Below, in pieces: positions 57,647 to 64,000 of a stretch of DNA of 64,000 bases (positions are counted from its first letter, which is position 1; every line of letters begins with the position of its first letter). The translations under genes and the position numbers were made by a program. The notes under the pieces were generated by a model. The model worked only from the letters and a program-made list of their open reading frames with translations, made no database searches and was not told the DNA's origin. Source of the stretch: Marinobacter sp. ANT_B65 (GTDB taxonomy: Bacteria; Pseudomonadota; Gammaproteobacteria; Pseudomonadales; Oleiphilaceae). The DNA lies in contig NZ_NXGV01000001.1 of the NCBI RefSeq assembly GCF_002407605.1, forward strand, positions 310,643 to 374,642, given 5' to 3'.

Positions 57647-58399
57647 ATGAAGCTATTAAAAGTACTGGCAAGAATTCTGGAGTATCCGTCTGTTGAACTT
57701 CAGGCCTCCAAAGACTCCATGGTTGCTGCTGTTCTGGAGGACAGCCGGCTGCCACGGAAAAACAAGGAGCAACTGCTCCAGTGTATCGACCGTTTGTGTG
57801 GCAGTGATCTGCTGGATCTTGAAGAGGCCTATACAGGCACTTTCGACAAAGGCCGCGCAACTTCATTGCTGTTATTTGAACACGTGCACGGTGAATCCCG
57901 GGATCGCGGCCAGGCCATGGTGGACCTGATGGAACAGTACCGCGCCAACGGGCTGGAAATCGACGCCAGAGAACTGCCGGATTATCTGCCGCTGTTTCTG
58001 GAATATCTGTCGACCCGCCCCTGGGAAGAAATCCAGAACTGGCTGGAAGATATCCATCACATTCTTGGCCTTCTGGGTGAGCGGTTGTACCAGCGTGAGA
58101 GCTTTTATCACGTGGCGATGGACTCACTGCTGGAGCTGTCTGGCCGCACTACAGACCGCAGGGAACTGGCGCAGATCGTGGCCTCGGAAGAGCGCGATGA
58201 CACGCCTGAAGCTCTGGACAAGGTCTGGGAAGAAGAAATGGTGAAGTTCGTGGACGATCAGGGCAGCTCGTGCAGTACCGGCGGCGTTGTTGGCCAGCGC
58301 CGTCGCGAGCTGGAACAGACCCAGACCATCCACCTCAGTGATCATCTGATGACGGATGTAACGCCCGCTCAGGCGCGTGCCGCCGCGAGAGACGCCTGA
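57647..58399 (+). CDS. narJ: NarJ, nitrate reductase assembly chaperone
   Basis: NarJ binds the apo NarGH complex during Mo-cofactor insertion. The 250-residue protein has the family regions YTGTFDKGRATSLLLFEHVH, SRDRGQAMVDLMEQY and LPDYLPLFLEYLSTRPWEE. AAGGAGGCCAAG precedes the ATG. NarI follows after 20 bases. Confidence 0.96.
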   Translation: MKLLKVLARILEYPSVELQASKDSMVAAVLEDSRLPRKNKEQLLQCIDRLCGSDLLDLEEAYTGTFDKGRATSLLLFEHVHGESRDRGQAMVDLMEQYRANGLEIDARELPDYLPLFLEYLSTRPWEEIQNWLEDIHHILGLLGERLYQRESFYHVAMDSLLELSGRTTDRRELAQIVASEERDDTPEALDKVWEEEMVKFVDDQGSSCSTGGVVGQRRRELEQTQTIHLSDHLMTDVTPAQARAAARDA

Positions 58400-58419
58400 G
58401 GGCGCAGGAGGAGACCAAG

Positions 58420-59100
58420 ATGATGTCTTATCTTAATACACTGATTTTCGGGATTTATCCGTACATCGCTCTGGTGGTGCTGTTTGTTGGCACCTGGGCA
58501 AGATACGACCATGGGCAGTTTACCTGGCGGGCGCAGTCCAGCCAGATACTGAGCAAGAAAAACATGGTAATGGCCAGTGTGCTGTTTCATGTGGGCATTC
58601 TGGTGATTTTCTTTGGCCATCTGGTGGGCCTTCTGACGCCGCACTTTATGTACGCACCCTTCATGAGCGCGGGCACCAAACAGGTGATGGCGATTGTCGT
58701 GGGCGGCATTGCCGGGGTGATGTGTCTGGTGGGCGGCGTCATGCTGGCCTATCGCAGGCTGACAGATCCAAGGGTACAGGCCAGCAGCACCTTTGCCGAT
58801 AACATGATAATCATTGTTCTGGTGGTACAGGTGGCACTGGGTCTGCTGACGATTCTGCCAACGCTGGGCCACCTGGATGGCGGCACCATGATGCGATTGG
58901 CAAGCTGGGCACAAAGTATCCTCACCTTTCAGGGTGGAGCGGCTGAGTACATGGTCGGTGTTCACTGGATCTACAAGCTCCATATGTTCCTTGGCCTGAC
59001 CATCTTTGTGCTCTTCCCGTTTACTCGCCTGGTGCACATGCTGAGTGTGCCCCTGGAATACTTCGGACGGAAGTATCAGGTAGTGCGTAAGAGGGCGTAA
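58420..59100 (+). CDS. narI: NarI, respiratory nitrate reductase cytochrome b subunit
   Basis: NarI is the diheme membrane subunit that oxidises quinol. The 226-residue protein has five helices with the heme ligand His residues in VLFHVGILVIFFGHLVGLLT and VHWIYKLHMFLGLTIFVLFP. It ends in FTRLVHMLSVPLEYFGR. GGAGGAGACCAAG precedes the ATG. Confidence 0.97.
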   Translation: MMSYLNTLIFGIYPYIALVVLFVGTWARYDHGQFTWRAQSSQILSKKNMVMASVLFHVGILVIFFGHLVGLLTPHFMYAPFMSAGTKQVMAIVVGGIAGVMCLVGGVMLAYRRLTDPRVQASSTFADNMIIIVLVVQVALGLLTILPTLGHLDGGTMMRLASWAQSILTFQGGAAEYMVGVHWIYKLHMFLGLTIFVLFPFTRLVHMLSVPLEYFGRKYQVVRKRA

Positions 59101-59109
59101 CAGAAATAC

Positions 59110-59137
59110 TGCCCCCTTCCACAAAGGGTAGGGGGCA
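59110..59137 (+). terminator. Hairpin between narI and the isomerase gene
   Basis: TGCCCCCT pairs with AGGGGGCA with two more C-G pairs in the loop region. It starts 9 bases past the narI stop. No T-run follows, so it is probably a stabiliser or partial terminator that reduces downstream expression. Confidence 0.55.
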
Positions 59138-59162
59138 ATGAAGACATTTACGGAGACTTGTC

Positions 59163-59969
59163 ATGCAACTGATCCCCACCGGTGTAGCCGAAAAACCCAG
59201 AAACCAGTTTCCACCGGTTTATGTGGGTGAAACCCTGATATCTGAAGAGGATATCGCCCGGGAAATGCAACACCACCCGGCTGAAGAAGTCGTTGAAGCC
59301 TGGCACGATGCCGCCAAAAGCCTTGTTATCCGTGAGCTTCTGTTGCAGCAGGCCAGAGTACTGAAACTGCCGGAAGAGCTGGATGAGGAATCCGCTATTG
59401 CCCGGGTGCTAGAGCTGGAACTTGATGTGCCTGAGCCCAGTGAGGAGGATTGCGAGCGCTTTCATGCTGCAAACCCGGGTCGTTTCCGCAGCCCGACGCT
59501 GATGGCCGTCAGTCATATTCTGCTGGCTGCCGCGCCGGATGATGTGCAGGAGCGTATGCGCCAGGAGGAGGTCGGCCAGCAGCTGTTGTCCTCCCTGCTT
59601 GAAGGTCGTGCCCAGTTTGCTCCGCTTGCCAGGCAATACTCTGCGTGTGAATCCCGCCATCAGGGCGGCAGCCTTGGCCAGATCAGCAAGGGACAGACGG
59701 TTGAAGAGTTTGAACGGCCGGTTCTCAGGCTCCAGGAAGGCCTTAATCCGGAACTGATTGAAAGCCGGTATGGCTGGCACCTTGTTCGCGTGGATCAGCG
59801 GATCGATGGTGAACAGCTGCCTTATGAGCATGTGAAGCCGAAAATCCGCCAATACCTGAGCGAGAGCGTAACCCGGCGGGCATTCCGGCAGTATCTGCAG
59901 GTTCTGGCTGCGGAGGCAGGCGTCAAGGGGATAGATCTTGAACTCCCGGATTCACCGTTGATGCAGTGA
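59163..59969 (+). CDS. Parvulin-type peptidyl-prolyl isomerase (NifM/PpiC-like)
   Basis: The 268-residue protein has an N-terminal helical region and a C-terminal parvulin domain: LMAVSHILLAAAPDDVQERM near 113-132, FAPLARQYSACESRHQGGSL near 155-175, GQTVEEFERPVLRLQEGLNP and RYGWHLVRVDQR. There is no signal peptide, so it acts in the cytoplasm. Such a gene often follows narGHJI in Pseudomonas-type bacteria and is thought to aid folding of the reductase. Confidence 0.9.
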   Translation: MQLIPTGVAEKPRNQFPPVYVGETLISEEDIAREMQHHPAEEVVEAWHDAAKSLVIRELLLQQARVLKLPEELDEESAIARVLELELDVPEPSEEDCERFHAANPGRFRSPTLMAVSHILLAAAPDDVQERMRQEEVGQQLLSSLLEGRAQFAPLARQYSACESRHQGGSLGQISKGQTVEEFERPVLRLQEGLNPELIESRYGWHLVRVDQRIDGEQLPYEHVKPKIRQYLSESVTRRAFRQYLQVLAAEAGVKGIDLELPDSPLMQ

Positions 59970-60024
59970 TGCATTTACGTTAGCGCATGGGCGGCACTGC
60001 GAAAGTAGTTGGCAGTGCTAACTA

Positions 60025-60038
60025 TTGCGTTAAGTCAA
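60025..60038. promoter_or_regulatory. FNR-like box upstream of the second crp gene
   Basis: TTGCGTTAAGTCAA matches TTGAY-N4-RTCAA at 8 of 10 fixed positions, 106 bases ahead of the regulator start. The right half is perfect and the left is weak. Confidence 0.4.
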
Positions 60039-60143
60039 ATCCCCGGGATTAACCATGATTATACCCCCATGGAGGGAGGGATTTTTCAGGGTTGATCCCC
60101 TATCATTTAAAGCATGATTTCGGATACATGATTAAAAAGGGAT

Positions 60144-60899
60144 ATGACAATGGTGGCTATGCAATCTGCAGAAACCCGCTACACCAAGCCGGTTCTGGTA
60201 GCGGTCAACACACTGACGGAAGATGAAAGCGGACTGGAGCCATTGCGCAATCATGCCCTGTTTAATGCTCTCAGTGCGGTGGATCTGCAAAACCTTATCT
60301 TGCAGTCGCGTCGCCTTCGCCTGGGGCATCATCAGCTGCTTTACCGGCAGGATATGCCCGCGCATCACTTCTTCTTTGTTATATCCGGCCGCTTGCGGCT
60401 ATACCGGCTGGATTCATCCGGCGTTGACCGGACGCTCGACAGTATCGCTCCCGGTGACTGTTTTGCTGAAGTCATGATTTATGCCGATCCGGCCCGCTAT
60501 GCCTGCTATGCGGAAGCTCTGAAATCCAGCGAGGTTCTGATGATCCCGGTCAGGGCCTACCAGGAACTGCTGGACAGTAACCCTGAATACGCTCATGCAG
60601 CGCTCCGGCACTATGCCATGCGCGCTGTGTCCCGGTTTCATGATCTTGAGATCATGACCGTTCAGAATGCCCGCGATCGCCTGATTCGCTATCTGATTGA
60701 TCTGCTGCCCAATGGCGCGGCAGAAGGCGGTGAAGTCGAGTTGCCTTTGCCTAAGTGTCTGGTTGCATCCAGGCTGGCTATGCAACCGGAAACCTTCTCC
60801 CGGATTCTGGCAGATCTCAAGTCCAATGGGCTGATCCGCGTTAACCGGAGCAAGTTGTTCATCTCTGACCCCAAGCGATTGATCGAAATCAGCCAGTAA
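60144..60899 (+). CDS. dnr: Crp/Fnr-family regulator (DNR-like), copy 2
   Basis: The 251-residue protein has a sensor barrel (MPAHHFFFVISGRLRLYRLD; IAPGDCFAEVMIYADPARY), a dimer helix and a C-terminal HTH with the FNR/DNR recognition pattern MQPETFSRILADLKSNGLI, whose ETFSR residues read TTGAT half-sites. The N-terminal Fe-S cysteines of FNR are missing, so it fits the NO-sensing DNR group. It lies between nar and nos and is probably the main denitrification activator. An ATG at 60159 is an alternative start. Confidence 0.88.
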   Translation: MTMVAMQSAETRYTKPVLVAVNTLTEDESGLEPLRNHALFNALSAVDLQNLILQSRRLRLGHHQLLYRQDMPAHHFFFVISGRLRLYRLDSSGVDRTLDSIAPGDCFAEVMIYADPARYACYAEALKSSEVLMIPVRAYQELLDSNPEYAHAALRHYAMRAVSRFHDLEIMTVQNARDRLIRYLIDLLPNGAAEGGEVELPLPKCLVASRLAMQPETFSRILADLKSNGLIRVNRSKLFISDPKRLIEISQ

Positions 60900-60959
60900 T
60901 CCAGCTGGCAGCTCGTTCAATCGGCAATCGGGCCTCCAGACTCTGCAAAAGGAGGATGT

Positions 60960-61346
60960 ATGAAAGCAAGAAAACAGCGACCCCTGATCTATTCCTGTTC
61001 CGGCTGTTCCGACGTGGCGCAGCTTGCAAACAATACGGCGGTAAAGCTGGATCACGCCGGTGAGTTTGAGATGTCCTGCATTTCCGGTGTTGGCGGTAAG
61101 GTGCCTTCTCTGGTGAATACTGCACGTTCGGGACGCTCTATTACCGTGATTGATGGCTGCCCTCTGCACTGTGCCCGGACATGCCTCGAAAATATCGGAG
61201 TAGAGGCAGATGAGCATGTGCGTCTGTACGAGTTCGGCTTCAGGAAGCATTACGGCCAGAGTTATGGTGACGAAGCCATAGAAGAAGTCTGCGAAGAGGT
61301 TCTCCGGCGCAGAGACGCCCAATTACTGATTGCCCGCCAGGCGTAA
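60960..61346 (+). CDS. DGC-domain putative zinc-binding protein
   Basis: The 128-residue protein has three cysteine motifs of the DGC domain: YSCSGCSDVAQLANNTAV, MSCISGVGGKVPSLV and IDGCPLHCARTCLENIG. The ATG has AAAGGAGGATGT ahead of it. Biochemical function is unknown; the motifs suggest a bound metal. It lies 60 bases behind the dnr-like gene and overlaps the frame of the next gene region closely, so the three form a likely operon. Confidence 0.8.
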   Translation: MKARKQRPLIYSCSGCSDVAQLANNTAVKLDHAGEFEMSCISGVGGKVPSLVNTARSGRSITVIDGCPLHCARTCLENIGVEADEHVRLYEFGFRKHYGQSYGDEAIEEVCEEVLRRRDAQLLIARQA

Positions 61347-61383
61347 CCAGCGCTTGTCAGCTATTTCTGAGGATATTGCATTC

Positions 61384-61785
61384 ATGATCAGCCATTACAG
61401 CGATCTGATTAAAGCTGCCGAAATCGAGCATGAGCCCCAGCGTCTGCTATTTGTTTTTTGTCGGGCAGAATTGCCGGACGACGCCTCTGCAGAAGAAACA
61501 GCTGCGTTTGAGAGCGGTGAGGGCGGTGCACTTACTCCTGTTATCTGTGTGGATAAAACCCCGCAGGAAGTCCCTGAGTTTTCCTTGCTGGCAGAAGAAT
61601 CCCGAAGCACTGGGCAGGCATGGGACGTTGTGTTTGTTGCCGCAATGTCAGGCCGTGAGGGCACGCCTCCATCTTCGGATGAAGCCCGGCAACCGATGAC
61701 CATGATGGTGGAATCAATCCGTCTGGGGCATATCAGTAATTATCTTCCTCTGGACAAGAGCGGAAACGCAGTAAGCCTGGGCTGA
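61384..61785 (+). CDS. Conserved hypothetical protein beside nosR
   Basis: The 133-residue protein begins MISHYSDLIKAAEIEHEPQR (ATG at 61384, GAGG 11 bases upstream) and has RLLFVFCRAELPDD, LTPVICVDKTPQEV and SDEARQPMTMMVESIRLGHI. I recall close relatives in Pseudomonas and Marinobacter often labelled as a ribonucleotide reductase subunit, which the size and motifs do not support. No domain recognised. Its conserved place behind a DGC protein in a denitrification cluster points to a related role. Confidence 0.65.
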   Translation: MISHYSDLIKAAEIEHEPQRLLFVFCRAELPDDASAEETAAFESGEGGALTPVICVDKTPQEVPEFSLLAEESRSTGQAWDVVFVAAMSGREGTPPSSDEARQPMTMMVESIRLGHISNYLPLDKSGNAVSLG

Positions 61786-61912
61786 CGCCATTCACCTCTC
61801 TGGCTTTCCGGCAGGAAGGTATATCCATATAGAGGTATTTGATTTATTTATAAACTGCCTAGACTGTGCGGTTCTCATTCAGGTGATTCGTTGCTGCTGT
61901 AGAGGGCTGGCT

Positions 61913-64000
61913 TTGAACGTTTTTTCCCGCACTTTGTTTTGTTTTTTTGCTTTCCTCATGTCCGTTGCCCCTTCGGTTCAGGCCCAACCAGTGAGTCAGT
62001 ATGAGCCGGTCGCCGGGCGTCAGGTTATCCAGAAAGCCTTTCCAGACGTTACTCGCCTTGAGTCCCTGGAAGGTAACCGGGCTATTCAGGAACTGTATGC
62101 TGGTGATGAACTCAAAGGCTACGCCTATCAGTCTCTGGATTTCGTACAGACCCCGGCCTATTCCGGAAAACCTCTGAACGCAGTGGTGGTTCTTGATACG
62201 GAAGGCACCATCCGCTTTGCCAAAGTCATTCAGCATCATGAGCCCATACTTCTGGTGGGTATTCCTGAAAGCAAACTTCACGACTTTACCGACCAGTACG
62301 CAGGCCTGAAGGCCGATCAGCGAGTCACAGTGGGCGGAACGTCTTCTGAGCGAAAGGTGGCTGTCGACGGTCTCTCGGGAGCAACAGTGACCGTGATGGT
62401 GGTTAACGAAGTGATTATGCGCACAGCTCACCGCGTAGGGGTTGAGCTGGGCCTGGTCGAAGGCAGTGGCACCAAACGCCCGCCCAACGCAGAAGTTATT
62501 GAAGATGGCTTTCAGCCGCGCACCTGGGAAGATCTGACGGGCGATGGCTCAATTCGCCGCCTGCTGCTCACCAAAGGCCAGGTTGATGATTCATTCAAGG
62601 GCACTGATGCTGAGGGGATAGAAACCGCTGCGCCCGATGAGCGTGATGAGGCGCTCATTGACCTCTATGCGGCTTACCTTGATGCACCCTCTATTGGCCG
62701 TAACCTTCTTGGTGAGAAACAGTACGAGTGGCTTGCTTCCGAGTTGCTGGAAGGGGAGCAGGCCATTGCTGTTATGGCCAACGGCGAGTACTCATTTAAA
62801 GGCTCTGGTTACGTGCGTGGTGGTATTTTCGACCGGGTTCAGATCCGTCAGTACGGAGATACTTTCAACTTCCGCGATCTGGATTTTTACCGGCTCAGCG
62901 ATGTCTACGCCCAGGGCATGCCCGAGTTCAGGGAAATGGCCATTTTTATTATCCGGCAGCAGCACAACTTTGATCCGGGTGCACCCTGGACTCTTGAGCT
63001 GACCGTGAAACGCCAGACCGGTCCTCTGGACAGTGAGTTTCAGGTATTTCCTCTGGAGTATCAGCTCCCGGATCAGTATTACACCCGGGCCGAGACGGTA
63101 CTTACCGAAGAAGAATGGCTTGAAGAACAGCCTCTGTGGGTGCAGGTGTGGTACCAGCGCCAGTTTCAGGTGATCGTTCTGGGCGTGGGTATTCTGGTGC
63201 TCCTGCTGATTCTGTTCTTCCAGGACTGGCTGGTAAAGAAACCCGGAATTACACGCTGGATCCGCCACGCATTTCTGACCTATACGCTGTTCTTTATCGG
63301 CTGGTTTGCGCTGGGTCAGCTATCCATTGTTAACGTTCTGGCTTTTGTGCACAGCCTGGTGAGCGGTTTCACCTGGGAAACCTTCCTGATTGATCCGATT
63401 GTGTTTGTACTCTGGGCCGCCGTGGCGGGCATCGTGCTGCTATGGGGACGGGCTGTTTATTGCGGCTGGCTCTGCCCCTTTGGCGCCCTGCAGGAATTGA
63501 TCAACGAGATCGCGCGCAAGTTCAAAGTGCCTCAGTACACGGTGCCCTGGGCCATCCATGAGCGCCTGTGGGCTGTGAAATACATTGTCCTGCTGGTGCT
63601 TTTCGGCGTGTCGCTGGACTCCCTGGCAACTGCAGAAAAGATGGCGGAAATTGAACCATTCAAAACCGCGATAACCCTTCACTTTGACCGTAGCTGGCCA
63701 TTTGTAACTTACGCAGCCCTGCTGCTGTTTGTGAATCTTTTCACCCGTAAAGTGTTTTGCCGCTATATGTGCCCGCTGGGGGCTGCGCTTGCGTTACCTA
63801 CAAAACTGCGTGTTTTTGACTGGTTAAAGCGCCGCAAGGAGTGTGGTAACCCTTGCAGGCTGTGCGACAAAGAATGCGAAGTGCAGGCCATTCATCCTGA
63901 CGGCACCATCAACTATCAGGAATGCCATTACTGTCTTGATTGCCAGATGACCTATTTCGATGACCATAAATGTCCTCCGTTGATCGTCAAGCGCCGGGGC
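61913..64000 (+). CDS. nosR: NosR, N2O reductase expression and electron-transfer protein (partial)
   Basis: NosR is a membrane flavo-iron-sulfur protein that feeds electrons to NosZ and is needed for nos expression. The frame is open from a TTG at 61913 (GAGGG 6 bases upstream) to the window end, 696 codons so far, close to the full length of about 720-760. It has a signal peptide ending SVAPSVQA, a periplasmic FMN-binding domain with the flavin site VDGLSGATVTVMVVNEV, five or six helices, VYCGWLCPFGALQEL and CRYMCPLGAALALP polyferredoxin-like motifs, and the C-terminal clusters CGNPCRLCDKEC and CHYCLDCQMTY. The rest of nos should follow. Confidence 0.95.
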   Translation, partial: MNVFSRTLFCFFAFLMSVAPSVQAQPVSQYEPVAGRQVIQKAFPDVTRLESLEGNRAIQELYAGDELKGYAYQSLDFVQTPAYSGKPLNAVVVLDTEGTIRFAKVIQHHEPILLVGIPESKLHDFTDQYAGLKADQRVTVGGTSSERKVAVDGLSGATVTVMVVNEVIMRTAHRVGVELGLVEGSGTKRPPNAEVIEDGFQPRTWEDLTGDGSIRRLLLTKGQVDDSFKGTDAEGIETAAPDERDEALIDLYAAYLDAPSIGRNLLGEKQYEWLASELLEGEQAIAVMANGEYSFKGSGYVRGGIFDRVQIRQYGDTFNFRDLDFYRLSDVYAQGMPEFREMAIFIIRQQHNFDPGAPWTLELTVKRQTGPLDSEFQVFPLEYQLPDQYYTRAETVLTEEEWLEEQPLWVQVWYQRQFQVIVLGVGILVLLLILFFQDWLVKKPGITRWIRHAFLTYTLFFIGWFALGQLSIVNVLAFVHSLVSGFTWETFLIDPIVFVLWAAVAGIVLLWGRAVYCGWLCPFGALQELINEIARKFKVPQYTVPWAIHERLWAVKYIVLLVLFGVSLDSLATAEKMAEIEPFKTAITLHFDRSWPFVTYAALLLFVNLFTRKVFCRYMCPLGAALALPTKLRVFDWLKRRKECGNPCRLCDKECEVQAIHPDGTINYQECHYCLDCQMTYFDDHKCPPLIVKRRG

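Noticed and set aside
60081..60095. TTGATCCCCTATCAT ahead of the second crp gene
   Set aside because: Spacer is 5 bases in place of 4, so it does not fit a Crp/Fnr dimer; the site at 60025 is better though weak.
61852..61870. TTGATTTATTTATAA ahead of nosR as an FNR/DNR box
   Set aside because: Only the left half fits; the right half reads TTATA in place of ATCAA.

Overview
The window looks like a chromosomal segment of a marine denitrifying gammaproteobacterium. Gene content, gene order and the high sequence similarity of the housekeeping genes I recognise (sufBCD, fabA/fabB, trhP, hemN, ubiUVT) point to Marinobacter or a close relative; this is a judgement from recognised protein families, not from a database search. 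I see no rRNA, tRNA, CRISPR array or intact insertion sequence.

Layout. (1) 1-7 kb: housekeeping block on the minus strand: sufD (cut by the window edge), sufC, sufB with an IscR-type operator, trhP (U32 tRNA hydroxylation), a tiny AraC-type HTH protein, fabB and fabA. (2) 7-17 kb: border of the denitrification region: two NnrS paralogues, SirB2-like and Yip1-like membrane proteins, a bacterial voltage-gated cation channel with an unusual acidic filter, two NarK-type transporters, a frameshifted TRAP binding protein and a remnant of an AMP-binding enzyme. (3) 16.4-24.5 kb: a Crp/Fnr regulator and the complete nirSDLGHJEN operon for cytochrome cd1 nitrite reductase and heme d1. (4) 24.7-34.6 kb: nirC, nirF, norQ and a small membrane protein on the plus strand, and norCBDEF on the minus strand, with a foreign-looking insert between them: an IS630 transposase remnant followed by three coupled genes of unknown function. 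(5) 34.7-40.9 kb: accessory genes: AEC permease, MerR/CDF metal pair, BCCT transporter with UspA, a HAD remnant, and an FeS photolyase-like gene interrupted by a single stop codon. (6) 41-48 kb: anaerobic metabolism: hemN, a NIT-domain chemoreceptor, the O2-independent ubiquinone genes ubiU, ubiV and ubiT, and a MOSC protein. (7) 48-60 kb: narXL, narK, narGHJI and a parvulin-type isomerase. (8) 60-64 kb: a second Crp/Fnr (DNR-like) regulator, a DGC-domain protein, a conserved hypothetical, and nosR running off the window end.

How it works together. NarGHJI reduces nitrate to nitrite, NirS reduces nitrite to NO, NorCB reduces NO to N2O, and NosR marks the start of the N2O reductase operon. The nir genes build heme d1, HemN supplies heme without oxygen, and UbiUVT supplies quinone without oxygen. 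NarXL senses nitrate/nitrite, and the two Crp/Fnr proteins probably act through TTGAY-N4-RTCAA boxes, which I find upstream of narK2, the first crp gene, nirS, norC, hemN, narX/narK and the second crp gene.

The most interesting unexplained items are the three-gene unknown islet at 28.2-29.6 kb, the TGG-to-TGA stop in the otherwise intact photolyase-like gene, the cation channel filter, and a palindrome at the narK/narG junction that fits both a terminator hairpin and a NarL-type 7-2-7 site.
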